Positions 27,201 to 37,143 of a DNA stretch of 64,000 nt are shown in pieces; within the stretch, counting starts at the first letter, position 1, and each line of letters opens with the position of its first letter. Location of the stretch: contig NZ_PVEN01000014.1 in NCBI RefSeq assembly GCF_002973525.1, forward strand, positions 1-64,000, in the 5' to 3' direction. The notes below the pieces were generated by a model that was given only the letters and a program-made list of their open reading frames with translations, searched no databases and had not been told where the DNA came from. Both the position numbers and the translations under genes were made by a program. This DNA comes from Paraburkholderia sp. BL21I4N1 (GTDB lineage: Bacteria; Pseudomonadota; Gammaproteobacteria; Burkholderiales; Burkholderiaceae).

Positions 27201-30200
27201 CGCCCTCGGGAACGGTATCGATTTCCGGCGGCGGCAACATCACGGTCGGTCCGGATGCGTTGATCAGCGTCGCGGGCCAGTGGGTGAACAACGACGTTCA
27301 GGCCGCGCCGGGCACGACCCCCGGCAACAGCGAGTTCATCAACGGCGGCAGCATCACGCTCGCCACCACCAGCTACAGCACCACCAGCAACAATGTGATC
27401 ACCGATCGAACCGGGTCGATCCTGTTGCAGCCGGGCAGTGTGCTCGACGTGTCCGGCGGCGGCGAGTTGCAGTCCAACGGCCAGTTGCTGACGAGTAACG
27501 GCATTCCGTCCGGTCAGGGCGGCAGCCTGTCGCTGCTCACGTACGTCGCGAAAGGCGGATTCGCATTCGGCGACACGACGAACGGCGCTTTCGCGCTACC
27601 CACCCTGCAGCCGACCGGCGCACGCATCGAGATGGACGGCACGATCCGCAGCGCAGGCTTCGCGGGTGGCGGCACCTTGACCTTGCAGACGCTGGGCTTT
27701 CAGATCGGCGGCGATGCAACGCAGGCGCCGGCCTGGGATCTCGTGCTGCCGCCCAGTTTCTTCGCGACCCAGGGGTTCGGCGGTTATGTGCTCAATGCGT
27801 TTTACGACGCGACCGTGGCACCCGGCACCTTGTTGCGTGTCACCCAGCAGAATCTGATGCCGGACGCAGTCGCGTTGCAGCGCACCGCCAGCGGCGCGGA
27901 TCTGTCGACAGGCAGGCTGACGACATTGGGGACGCTCGATGCGTACCACCGCCAGCCGACCAGCTTCACGATGACGGGCGGCGGCTATGCCGCGTGGACC
28001 CAGCTCGATTCGAACGGGATCGCGCAGGTGCCGGTCTACCCCGGCGTGACCGGCGGCGTGAGCGTCGGGGAGGGTGCCGCGATCGTCGCGGATGCCGGCG
28101 CCAGCATCGGGCTCGGTTCGCCCGCGCAGGTGACCGTGCTGGGCTCGCTGATCGCGCCGGGCGGCTCGATCACGCTGAACGCCGACACGAGCACGGCCTT
28201 GCATACGCTGCCTGGACAGTACCAGGCCAACACGTTCACGAGCGACAGCAAATCCGTGTGGCTCGGCGCAGACGCGCTGCTCGACGTCGCCGGCGTGGCG
28301 CTGGTCAATCCGCTCGCGGCGCCCGTCAAGAACGGCCTGACCGCCATCACGCCGAATACGGGCAAGGTGCTGGCGGGCGGCAGCGTGACACTGTCCGACG
28401 ATTCGGGCTACATGGTGGCGCAGGCGGGCTCGAAGATCGACGTCTCCGGCGCATCGGCGGTCTTCGACCAGTTGCAGGCCAATGGCACGTACGCGTCGCA
28501 GCCGGTCTGGAGCAACGCCGGGTCGATTACGCTGGGCGCGTCGAGCGGCCTCTTTTTCGACGCGACGCTCGTCGCTCACGGTGGCGCGGCGCAGGCGGCG
28601 GGTGGCACGCTGACGATCCAGCCCGAGCAGAATTCGTCATCCAGCGCGTTTAAGGCCGACGGCACGCAAACGACGCTGGTCGGCGCGACCGCGCTCGTCG
28701 TGCGCGAGGACGGCACCCTCGTGCCGCAGGGTTTGGCGCCGGGGCAGAGCTTCACAACGGCCATCGATCCGACGACCGGACAGGCGCTGGGGCAGCCGAA
28801 CGGCGTGCTCCAGTTCGCCGCCGATCACCTGAACGATTCGGGGATCGCGAATCTGGTGCTGGGCAATACCGCGATCGTGAGGGGCACGCCGGCGGCGCTG
28901 GCGTTCGCCGGCGACGTCAACCTCACGCTGCCCGGTTCGGTCACGCTGAACGCGGGGCGTATCGCGGCGATCGGCATGGACCAGTTGACCACGTTGCTGT
29001 CCACACCCGCGATTCAACCGACACCGCAGAATCCGACGCCCATCCCCGTGCTATCGACGCTGCTGGCCACGGCGCCGCAGAACGCGCTGGGCACAACGGT
29101 CAACATCGACGCGCCCTATGTCGCGCTGATCGGCCCCACGGTCAACAGCAATTCGAACGTGTTCAAGCCGGTCGAGACGCTTTCGAACGGCACGCTGAAC
29201 GTGAATGCATCGTTCATCGATCTGGAGAACCAACTTCAGCTGAACAACTTCGGCGCGGCGAACTTCACGAGCAGCGGCGACATCCGCCTCAGTTCGAGCA
29301 ATGCGTTGCAGACCGGCGGCATTGGACTGATGGCCGGCGAACTCTTCACGCCCGGTAATCTGACGTTCAAGGCGGCGGATCTGTATCCGTCGACCGGCAG
29401 CACCTTCGTGCTCGCCGCTGTCGGACCCACGAACCCGGCGACGAACCAGCCCGCGCCGACCACCATCGCGTTTGAATCGAACGGTACGGCGGGCGTGCCG
29501 CTCTCGGCGGGCGGCACGCTGTTGGTGGATGCGTCAAACATCGTGCAGGGGGGCACCGTGCGCGCACCGTCGGGCACGCTGGTGTTTGGCGTCGGCGATC
29601 CCACCAGCGTCGCCACGCAGACCCAGTTCAGCACGACCACGCTCGTCGCGACCGACTCGGTCAGGTTCGCCAACGGCAGCGTGACGTCGGTGTCGAACGA
29701 TGGCCGTGTGATTCCGTACGGCACGACGGTCGATGGCGCCGAGTGGCAGTTCAACCCGATGTCCGGCGCGACGGCGCCGGATCTGACGGCGCCGCCCTCG
29801 AAATTTATCGGCGTGAACGGCGGCACCGTGGCGTTGAACAAGGGCGCGACGATCGATCTGTCGGGCGGCGGCAGTCTGCAGGCGGCTGAATGGGTGCCCG
29901 GCACCGGCGGCACGCGCGACGTGCTGTCGCAATACAACGTCAGTTATGCGAGCACCGCAAGCGGTGTCGCGTTGCCGGTGAATGCGAACGCATCGAACGT
30001 CTACGCGATCCTGCCGGGCGCGCAGACACCGGTGTCCGCGTACGACCCGACCTTCGCGCAGACGCTGCAACCTTCCACCAACGCGAACGGCACGGTGAGC
30101 ACCAGCACGGCGACGCTCGGCGTCGGCCAGGCCGGCACGGGCAGCGCGCTTGGGCAGTCGGTCTATCTGAGCGGCGTGCCGGGTCTCGCGCCGGGCTACT

Positions 30201-33200
30201 ACACGCTGCTGCCGGGTAAATATGCGACTTTGCCCGGCGCCTACCGGGTCACGGTGGCAAGCGCGGGCGGCAATCTGACGCCGGGCTCCCATAATGCGCT
30301 GGCCGACGGCACGGTGCTGACCGCCGGATACTTCGGCAACGCGATCACGGGCAGCCGCAGCGCAACGCCGACACTGTTCAGCGTGCAGTCGGGACCGGTG
30401 TGGCAGCAATACTCGCAATACACGCTGACGAACGCCGACCAGTTCTTCCCGACGCTCGCCGCGGGCAAGGGCAACGTGACGCCGCCGTTGCCGGTCGACG
30501 CGGGTCAGTTGGCGCTCGCGGCAAATCACGCGCTGACCCTCGGCGCGGTGCTGAATACCGCGGCCGGACCGGGCGGCGCGCCGGCCGAGGTCGATATCGC
30601 GTCGCAGAACATCCAGATCACCGGCAACGGCGCGCCGACGCTCGCAGGTTATCTGCAGATCAGCGCGACCGATCTCGATTCGCTGAACGCGGGCAGTCTG
30701 CTGATCGGCGGCACGCGCACCGCGACGACGACCGGCATCTCGATCAACGCGCTCGCCGACAGCGTGGTGGTCTCCAACAACGCAGCGAGCGTGCTGAGCG
30801 GACCGGAGATCCTGCTGGTCACGAAGACCGACCCGAGCGGCACGGACCCGAACGCGGCAAACGGTCTGCGCGTCGACGCGGGCGGCGCGATCAGCGCGAG
30901 CGGCAGCTATCCGGCCGCGAAGGATCAGCCGATCGCGATCGCGGGCGACGGCTCGTTGCTGCGCGTATCGAACGGCGCGATGACCACGGTCACGCGCACC
31001 GGCGCGACCGGCACAGGGCTGCTTACCGTCGGCGCGAACGCGACGCTGAACGGCGGCCAGGCATTGACGCTGGATTCGTCCGGCAACCTGAAAGTGGACC
31101 CGAGCGCGACGCTGTCGGCGAAGGCGATCACGGTGGATGGTTCCGCCATTACCTTCACGAACCAGGGCGGGGCGGCGGCTGCGAACCTGCCGGGCTTCGT
31201 GCTCGACCCGGCTGGGCTTGCACAACTCGCGAACGCGCAGCAGGTGATTCTGCGCAGCGCGGGCGCGATGAATTTCATCGGCAATGTCGATGCGACGTTC
31301 GGCAACAGCATCGATTTGAGCGCGGGGACGTTCACGAGCGACGGCGGCAATGTCGTGCTCAACGGTCAGCAGGTCGCCTTCACGAACGAGGCGGGCGCGC
31401 CGTTGTCGAGCGCGGCGGCGGGCAATGGGACGCTGACGGTCAACGCGAAGGAAATCGACTTCGGCAGTGGCGACAAGATCGTCAACGGCTTCGGCTCGGT
31501 GACGATGAATGCGCAGAACGGCATCGTCGGGCAGCATACCGGCACGTTCGATTTCGGCGCGTTGCCGGTGACGCTGAATGCGCCCGTGTACCTCACCGAT
31601 ACGAGTTCGTCGACGACCGTGAAGACGACCGGCTTGCTGACCTTGAACGGCGCGGCGGGGACTGCATTGACGCGGACCGCGGTCGGCGGCGCGTTGACGC
31701 TCATCGGCGGCACGCTGACGGATAACGGTGCGACGATCGCCGCGCCGGCCGGCAATGTCAGTCTCGAAGCGACCAGCGGCAATCTGACCATCGGCAACGG
31801 TTCGACGGTGAGCGCGGCGGGCGTGGCGAAACAGTTCTTCGACGTCGCGGCGTTCGCGCCGGCCGGTTCGATCACGTTGACCGCCGACACAGGCACGGTC
31901 GACGTGCAGTCCGGTTCGACGCTGGATTTTTCCGCCGCGAAGGGCGGCGGCGCGGCAGGCAGTCTGACGGTGTCGGCGCAGCAGCAGGGCGTGAACCTGA
32001 ACGGCACGCTGAAGGGCGGCGCGGCTAGCGGCTTCGCAGGCGGTTCGATCTCGCTCGCTACCGGCATTGGGTTCAACCTGGACGCGCTCGCGCAGACGCT
32101 GGCATCGAGCGGCGTGAACAACGCGATCTCGATCCGGACGAAGTCGGGCAACCTCACGCTGTCGGCGGCCAATACGCTGACTGCGCATCAGGTTGCTTTG
32201 ACCGCGGACGGCGGAGCGGGCGGGCAGGACCCGAACAACGGCAACGTGCGGATTCTCGGCACCATCGACGCGTCCGGCGTGGCTGGTGGCCAGATCGGTT
32301 TGTACGGCCGCAGCGGAGTCGATGTCGAAGGCACGCTGAGCGCGAAAGGGTCGAGCGCGACGCAGCGCGGCGGCGCCGTCGTGATCGATACGACCGGCAC
32401 GCCGGGCAGCGTGGTCACGGTGAATCCGACCTACGGCTACGAAAATATTTCGGCGGCGAATTCGGGCGTGATCAAGCTCGGCAACCAGGCGGTAATCGAT
32501 GTGTCGGGCGGTACCGCGGGCGGCCTGTCGGGCGGCACGGTCGGCTTTCGCGCGCCTTTGCTCGATGACGGCGGCGTGAACGTGACGCTGCAACCCGGCG
32601 CGCAGATCAAGGGCGCGCGTAGCGTCAATCTCGAAGCGTACGCGGTGTGGAGCACGAGCGATCCGAGCACGGGCGCGAAGCATTTCGACGGCATCGTCGA
32701 TCCTGCCGGCTGGTACAACAACAGCGTGGCAGGCGCGTCGCAGCCGGGCATGGTCGCGGGCACATGGACCGATCAGACAGGCAACACGCTGGCCGCGCCG
32801 ACCACGCCCGCGCAATTGACGAACTATCTGACCAGCGACTTCTTTACACCGGCGCAGGCCAATACGGATCATCAGGGTTTCTATGGTTATCTGAACGGCG
32901 ACGCGAATGCCGCCGTACCAGGCACGTTGATGAGCTATGTCGAGAACGGCGTGAGCGGCGTGGCGGCGCAATTCGCCGGCACCGGTATCGCGAATTTCCA
33001 CGTGGTGCCGGGCATCGAGCTGGACAATCCGGGCACGGCGATCAACAACGGCAACATCTCCGTGTTGACGAACTGGAATCTCGGCGCGGGCACGTCCCCG
33101 ACCAATCTCGCGTTCCGTTTTAACGGCCAGGCGCCTGTTATCACTTTTCGGGCCGACAACAACGTCAAGGTCGACGCCAGTCTGACGGACGGTTTTTTCC

Positions 33201-36200
33201 AGATCGCGAATCCGGTGGGTAACGGCATCACGGCGGCGATTCCGCCTGCATCGACCTTCGGTACGGTGGAAGCGGCGTGGGCGACGACCACGATTGGCGC
33301 GGGCTACATACTCGCCAACTACGAATACGCTGGGCTGACAGCTCCAGCCAACTGGACTTCGGGCGATGCCGGCGAGATTGCCCAGTATTACGGGATGTAT
33401 CAGCAGTACGCGCAATACCTGTCGTCGCAGGATGCTAGCGGGCAATACATCTTTGCCGGTTCGCTGCCCTTTTCTCAAGCTGCTCCTGTCGCGCCGGGCC
33501 AACCCGTGCTCGGCGTCGCGGCGCCGACCATCGCGGATGAGCAGGCCGACCCGACTGCGTATCCCCGCTATCTTGCGCTCTACGAAACCTATCGCGTCCA
33601 ACTGCTTAGATGGCAGCAGGCGAACCCCGCCATCACCGCGCACGTCGATCAGTTGCAGGCGCCGCCTGTCACGCTGGTGACGGTCATTACCCAGCCTATC
33701 GTCGTGCAGGCGGCGCCGACGGACAATTCGCCGTCGCCGGTTGCGTCGGCCGGCAATGGTTTGCCGTTACTTTCCGCAGGGCTCGTCAAAGGCCCCAGCA
33801 GTTCGTACCGGATCGTGGCGGGAGCCGACCTGTCCAGCGCCGATCCGCTGTCCGTGCAGGCTGCGCCGGCGTTTTCGACAGCCGCCGCGCCGTCGCTGGC
33901 AGGCGGCGGCAACGTGACGATGGGCGGCTACTTCGCTTACGCGAACTCCAACAATCCCAACAACCCGGACAACCTGGTGCTGCTGGCGCCGACGATGATT
34001 CGCACGGGCATGGGCTCGATCGATGTCGTCGCGGGTAACGGCGTATCGTTCTTCGATCCGGCCGTGACGCCGAAGAACAACCCGAATGTGCTGGTCGTGC
34101 CCGGCGTGATCTATACCGCCGGCGTGCCCGCCGCGGACGCGCCGCCGGTGACGGGTAACGGCGCCGTCATGAGCGGCGGCGCCGGTCATCAGGACATCCT
34201 GGTTTCGCCCACCGTGAATCCGGATTCCGCCGGGGACATCACGATTCGCGCGCAGGGCGACATCAACTCCGTCGAATACATGACGGACGCACAAGGGACG
34301 GTGACAGGCGTACGCGGCTCGAACATCAGCCAGTTCTGGTGGCAGTGGATGCAGATCACGCCGAACCTGATGCTGGTGAATGACGCGATTGTCAACCTCC
34401 TGACCCGCACGTCGATCGATTTCGGTGCGTTCGATCAGGGGGTGATGAGTGTCGGCGGAAACGTTTCGATCAACGCGGGCGGCAATATTTCCGATCTGTC
34501 GGTATCGCTGCCGACAACGTGGTATCTGAACGGCAATACGCCGGTAACGGTGGGCGGCGGCAATCTGGGCGTGCACGCGGACGGCAATATTCTGAGCGGC
34601 GATTATTTCGTTGCGAAAGGCACCGGGACGATCAGTGCGGGCGGCAGCATCGGCGCGGATCTGTCCATTCCTTCTCCGATTGCCAGTCCTGTACCTCTTC
34701 CTCTTTCAACGGTGCTTGCGGCGCAGGACGGCATCTTCAACGTGACGGCGCAGCAGGGCGTGGATATCGGTGCGGTGCTCGACCCGTCGTATTCGAGCAG
34801 CTTCTTCGCGACGGGCGGCGCAGGCAGTAACAACCTCACGAACTACCGCCAGTACGCCGATAGCCAGGGATACTCGGCGAGTTCGTCGGTGAATATCCTG
34901 TCCACCACGGGCGACATAGTCATGGGGGAATTGGGTTCGACTCTGACGGGCGCCAACGGCACGTTGCCGGCCAGCCTCAATCTCACCGCGCTCAACGGCG
35001 GTATCGGCGTGCAGTCGGGCGGATTGCTGTATCCGTCCACGGTCGGGCAGTTGAACCTGATCGCGGATCAAACGGTGACGCTTTCCGCGGGATTGTCCGA
35101 CCAGTTCGGCATGAGCGACGCCGATCCGGCGCAGATGCCCTCGCCGACGCAACCGACGGCCACGCCAGCCCCTCACGCGGCCAGCCCGCTGCATGCCGAC
35201 GATACGACGCCTGCACGAATCTATAGCCTGAACGGCAGCATCGTGGACGGCATGCTCGCGACGACCGGCGGCGCGGCGGGTTTCTACAATCATCTTGTCA
35301 CGGTCTCGACCGACAAGCCGACGCTGATTCAGGCCGGACAGGACATCGTGAACCTCGCGTTCAACGGTCAGAACCTGCGTGGTTCCGACGTAACGCGTAT
35401 CCTGGCGGGGCGCGATATCTTCGATGCTCCGATTCCGCATTTCGGTGCTGGAATCATCCCCGCGCTCGTGCTTGGCGGCCCGGGCACATTCGATGTCGAG
35501 GCTGGTCGCAATATCGGTCCGCTGACCAGCCAGCAGCAGGCATTTATCGCGTTGGGCTCCGCGTATCCCGCGGGAACGATCTTGCCGACCGGCATCGACG
35601 CGGTGGGTAATGCTAACAATCCGAACCTGCCGCATGAAAGCGCCGCTATCAACGTACTGTTCGGTATCGGACCCGGCGTCAATCTCGCGACATTCATCTC
35701 GACCTACATCGCGCCGGGCAACGCAATTCCTGGCGTATCGGGCACGACAGCGGCGCTGGTGGCATTCATGCAGCAATACGATGAAGGTCTCGGAGTCGAT
35801 ACCGGTCTGAAAAACGACAAGGACGCCGCGCAGAAACGTGTAGGTACGCTGTCCGCAGGCGACGCCTGGGCGCAGTTTCAGGCGCTTCCATCTTACGTAC
35901 AGCAGCTTTTTGCCGAGCAGGTGTTGTTCAACGTGCTGACTCAGGTCGGCACCGACTACAACAATCCCGCCAGTCCGTATTACCAAAAGTATGCGCGCGG
36001 CTACGAGGCCATCAATACGCTGTTTACCGCCTCGTTTGGCTATACGGCGAACAATCTGGCCGGTGGCAGCAACGGCGCCAATCAGACGGCCAATACCGGC
36101 AACCTCGACATCCGGAGCACGACGATCCAGACACAGCAGGGCGGCAACATCTCGATACTGGGCCCCGGCGGGCAAGCGCTCGTCGGCAGTACGAACGCGC

Positions 36201-36970
36201 CGCCCGAGATCGTCGGCAGCAACGGCAAGGTGGTGGCGGGTCCCGGTACGATGGGTATCCTCACGTTCGAACAGGGTGACATCAATATCTTTACCGACCA
36301 GAGCGTGCTGCTTGCGCAAAGCCGGATTTTCACCGAGCAGGGCGGCAACCTGACGATCTGGAGTTCAAACGGCGATATCAATGCCGGCAAGGGAGCGAAG
36401 TCGTCGGCCGATACGCCGGCGCCGCAATACACGTGCGACATCAATCATTACTGCACGGTCGACGCGCGCGGCGAAGTGACCGGGGCCGGCATTGCGACCT
36501 TGCAGTCGCTGCCGGGCTCGCCGCCGGGCGATGCCAATCTGATCGCGCCGCGCGGTACGGTGGATGCAGGAGACGCCGGCATCCGCGTGTCAGGCAATCT
36601 GAACGTGGCCGCGCTGCACGTCGCGAACGCCGACAACATCCAGGTACAGGGTAGCTCGTTGGGTATTCCGGTCGGGCAGTCGGTCAACACGGGCGCGCTG
36701 AGCGCCGCCAGTTCGGCGGCGTCCGCGGCGAGTCAAATGGCGCAGGACATCGCGAAGAACAACGCGACGGGCGGCGCGGCGCGTCGCTGGACCATTTCCG
36801 TACAGGTGGAAGGTTTCGGCGACCCGACGGACGACGGCAAAAAACGCCGGCGCGAGCAGCTCGGCTACGACTCGTCCAGCGCGGTGTCGATCGTTGGGTT
36901 CGGACAGGTGGGACCGACGCAGCGGGCCGTGCTCAGCGAGCAGGAGCGCGACAGGCTGGGCAAGATCTGA
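24293..36970 (+). CDS. Giant TpsA exoprotein (filamentous haemagglutinin family)
   Basis: A 4225-residue exoprotein; the ATG follows GGGGTGGAG. It has a long signal peptide (about residues 1-45, ending TTQAHAA), a conserved linker with an Ala run, and a TPS secretion domain (about 133-290) with the signature NRNGILFGAGSQVNVHALVA at about 246. A beta-helical repeat region follows, with many GG.VT/L strand motifs and N-x-S/T sites. The C-terminal region (about 3100-4225) is non-repetitive and resembles the DUF3739 type. By eye the only two cysteines are C4048 and C4054 (CDINHYC), as in HMW1-type adhesins that stay tethered to their pore. The cognate TpsB is 14 kb downstream. Its length is close to that of P. 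aeruginosa PdtA (from memory). Confidence 0.92.
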   Translation: MAARARAVRQQHQYRSQTVLIADVRPLRRAVALILAAGFTTQAHAAGIVNLGQATARNAASGAGGYGGAGVPNLGVSPQQALQASQPSIRNLGHAAQAIAAQIAAQSAAAAAAAATASNVPNGLAPGGLQVAPGVSFVNNGKGALISQNTDSTNPLLWINANGPQQTVDSSGHVNVNVTQTGQNAILTWQTMNVGKQTTLNFDQSAGTQTNGANNWAVFNRIVDPSGAPSQILGNINAQGAVYVINRNGILFGAGSQVNVHALVASSLDLLNMNDYNQTLVNRVPVATGTLAQDAAGIVASNQQFLSLPAGTTGGLAPREAGNSQTGGVPASGSVPNEVLGLGNQVQVTSPSQVPGWGDVTIAPGASITTHTNGTVSDGGLVMIAAPNVNNAGSITASGGQVVLAAGVGVSLLPNSGNPQVLLPELSGQIVTTDSTGKKIDITPVGTLTNTGIVQAARGNINLLGSSVQQNGVVGVTTSVNTPGAITISTVDEYQSNKPTGSAYLGLGQATTGAGVASGAGRAGLLSFGPDSVTAVLPDTDGQTATSTPGTTFTAGKIGMTAGSVWFQGGSLIEAPGSSVTVNALTQAVTGYATPAGQTAVPGRIYLDDGATIDVSGLANVELPMSSILLTIGRIGQNELADSPLLRDGFLFGQTGVVVDSTLTGTRSDGLQWVGSPILNLSGYANAMPRTVGQLLTNGGTITLSGNEVMTAAGSSMNLNGGYVHYDGGMVNTTRLVDASGAIVPIGQASPYDTFVGIAGQFTESHPRWGVTKTWYNPLQTGGAWQPAFIVGGNAGTLDVFASQSMVLDGDISAQAFGGSKQTQGNDLPSGGSFNLGVDPKLLGAGALIALTQNGRDGAPTGEFSFVILQNAAPKLSDLAPGFSIDTPLNMAVLNGLAPTDPNNVLATIVVPVDTLNAGGFANVDITSDKNSGKGLLVADGTKLTLQPGGSFKFNGSVAGSATVAGQLIAPSGTVSISGGGNITVGPDALISVAGQWVNNDVQAAPGTTPGNSEFINGGSITLATTSYSTTSNNVITDRTGSILLQPGSVLDVSGGGELQSNGQLLTSNGIPSGQGGSLSLLTYVAKGGFAFGDTTNGAFALPTLQPTGARIEMDGTIRSAGFAGGGTLTLQTLGFQIGGDATQAPAWDLVLPPSFFATQGFGGYVLNAFYDATVAPGTLLRVTQQNLMPDAVALQRTASGADLSTGRLTTLGTLDAYHRQPTSFTMTGGGYAAWTQLDSNGIAQVPVYPGVTGGVSVGEGAAIVADAGASIGLGSPAQVTVLGSLIAPGGSITLNADTSTALHTLPGQYQANTFTSDSKSVWLGADALLDVAGVALVNPLAAPVKNGLTAITPNTGKVLAGGSVTLSDDSGYMVAQAGSKIDVSGASAVFDQLQANGTYASQPVWSNAGSITLGASSGLFFDATLVAHGGAAQAAGGTLTIQPEQNSSSSAFKADGTQTTLVGATALVVREDGTLVPQGLAPGQSFTTAIDPTTGQALGQPNGVLQFAADHLNDSGIANLVLGNTAIVRGTPAALAFAGDVNLTLPGSVTLNAGRIAAIGMDQLTTLLSTPAIQPTPQNPTPIPVLSTLLATAPQNALGTTVNIDAPYVALIGPTVNSNSNVFKPVETLSNGTLNVNASFIDLENQLQLNNFGAANFTSSGDIRLSSSNALQTGGIGLMAGELFTPGNLTFKAADLYPSTGSTFVLAAVGPTNPATNQPAPTTIAFESNGTAGVPLSAGGTLLVDASNIVQGGTVRAPSGTLVFGVGDPTSVATQTQFSTTTLVATDSVRFANGSVTSVSNDGRVIPYGTTVDGAEWQFNPMSGATAPDLTAPPSKFIGVNGGTVALNKGATIDLSGGGSLQAAEWVPGTGGTRDVLSQYNVSYASTASGVALPVNANASNVYAILPGAQTPVSAYDPTFAQTLQPSTNANGTVSTSTATLGVGQAGTGSALGQSVYLSGVPGLAPGYYTLLPGKYATLPGAYRVTVASAGGNLTPGSHNALADGTVLTAGYFGNAITGSRSATPTLFSVQSGPVWQQYSQYTLTNADQFFPTLAAGKGNVTPPLPVDAGQLALAANHALTLGAVLNTAAGPGGAPAEVDIASQNIQITGNGAPTLAGYLQISATDLDSLNAGSLLIGGTRTATTTGISINALADSVVVSNNAASVLSGPEILLVTKTDPSGTDPNAANGLRVDAGGAISASGSYPAAKDQPIAIAGDGSLLRVSNGAMTTVTRTGATGTGLLTVGANATLNGGQALTLDSSGNLKVDPSATLSAKAITVDGSAITFTNQGGAAAANLPGFVLDPAGLAQLANAQQVILRSAGAMNFIGNVDATFGNSIDLSAGTFTSDGGNVVLNGQQVAFTNEAGAPLSSAAAGNGTLTVNAKEIDFGSGDKIVNGFGSVTMNAQNGIVGQHTGTFDFGALPVTLNAPVYLTDTSSSTTVKTTGLLTLNGAAGTALTRTAVGGALTLIGGTLTDNGATIAAPAGNVSLEATSGNLTIGNGSTVSAAGVAKQFFDVAAFAPAGSITLTADTGTVDVQSGSTLDFSAAKGGGAAGSLTVSAQQQGVNLNGTLKGGAASGFAGGSISLATGIGFNLDALAQTLASSGVNNAISIRTKSGNLTLSAANTLTAHQVALTADGGAGGQDPNNGNVRILGTIDASGVAGGQIGLYGRSGVDVEGTLSAKGSSATQRGGAVVIDTTGTPGSVVTVNPTYGYENISAANSGVIKLGNQAVIDVSGGTAGGLSGGTVGFRAPLLDDGGVNVTLQPGAQIKGARSVNLEAYAVWSTSDPSTGAKHFDGIVDPAGWYNNSVAGASQPGMVAGTWTDQTGNTLAAPTTPAQLTNYLTSDFFTPAQANTDHQGFYGYLNGDANAAVPGTLMSYVENGVSGVAAQFAGTGIANFHVVPGIELDNPGTAINNGNISVLTNWNLGAGTSPTNLAFRFNGQAPVITFRADNNVKVDASLTDGFFQIANPVGNGITAAIPPASTFGTVEAAWATTTIGAGYILANYEYAGLTAPANWTSGDAGEIAQYYGMYQQYAQYLSSQDASGQYIFAGSLPFSQAAPVAPGQPVLGVAAPTIADEQADPTAYPRYLALYETYRVQLLRWQQANPAITAHVDQLQAPPVTLVTVITQPIVVQAAPTDNSPSPVASAGNGLPLLSAGLVKGPSSSYRIVAGADLSSADPLSVQAAPAFSTAAAPSLAGGGNVTMGGYFAYANSNNPNNPDNLVLLAPTMIRTGMGSIDVVAGNGVSFFDPAVTPKNNPNVLVVPGVIYTAGVPAADAPPVTGNGAVMSGGAGHQDILVSPTVNPDSAGDITIRAQGDINSVEYMTDAQGTVTGVRGSNISQFWWQWMQITPNLMLVNDAIVNLLTRTSIDFGAFDQGVMSVGGNVSINAGGNISDLSVSLPTTWYLNGNTPVTVGGGNLGVHADGNILSGDYFVAKGTGTISAGGSIGADLSIPSPIASPVPLPLSTVLAAQDGIFNVTAQQGVDIGAVLDPSYSSSFFATGGAGSNNLTNYRQYADSQGYSASSSVNILSTTGDIVMGELGSTLTGANGTLPASLNLTALNGGIGVQSGGLLYPSTVGQLNLIADQTVTLSAGLSDQFGMSDADPAQMPSPTQPTATPAPHAASPLHADDTTPARIYSLNGSIVDGMLATTGGAAGFYNHLVTVSTDKPTLIQAGQDIVNLAFNGQNLRGSDVTRILAGRDIFDAPIPHFGAGIIPALVLGGPGTFDVEAGRNIGPLTSQQQAFIALGSAYPAGTILPTGIDAVGNANNPNLPHESAAINVLFGIGPGVNLATFISTYIAPGNAIPGVSGTTAALVAFMQQYDEGLGVDTGLKNDKDAAQKRVGTLSAGDAWAQFQALPSYVQQLFAEQVLFNVLTQVGTDYNNPASPYYQKYARGYEAINTLFTASFGYTANNLAGGSNGANQTANTGNLDIRSTTIQTQQGGNISILGPGGQALVGSTNAPPEIVGSNGKVVAGPGTMGILTFEQGDINIFTDQSVLLAQSRIFTEQGGNLTIWSSNGDINAGKGAKSSADTPAPQYTCDINHYCTVDARGEVTGAGIATLQSLPGSPPGDANLIAPRGTVDAGDAGIRVSGNLNVAALHVANADNIQVQGSSLGIPVGQSVNTGALSAASSAASAASQMAQDIAKNNATGGAARRWTISVQVEGFGDPTDDGKKRRREQLGYDSSSAVSIVGFGQVGPTQRAVLSEQERDRLGKI

Positions 36971-37070
36971 ACGAAGCGGGGCGCGCCCGATAGTGTGATC
37001 CGGGCGCTTCGTTCGAGTGTGTGGAATGCCTGATGTTCACCGCTCGATGTTTGACGGAAACGGCAGTATA

Positions 37071-37106
37071 AAAAAACCGCACTTCGTTGACCGAGGTGCG
37101 GTTTTG
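37071..37106. terminator. Bidirectional rho-independent terminator
   Basis: ACCGCACTTCG (37076-37086) pairs with CGAGGTGCGGT (37092-37102) around a five-base loop, with one wobble pair. An A run lies to the left and TTTT to the right, so it can stop transcription from both sides. It separates the rightward TpsA gene from the leftward PstS-like gene. Confidence 0.85.
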
Positions 37107-37143
37107 CATTTTGGGCACCGTCAACAATTGGCCATGGCCGGCT

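Noticed and set aside
29534..33643. A very long open frame (1369 codons) on the strand opposite to the TpsA gene
   Set aside because: It is rich in Arg, Ala and His with no domain pattern, as expected for the shadow of a GC-rich repetitive coding sequence; other long antisense frames in the TpsA and glycosyltransferase genes are alike.
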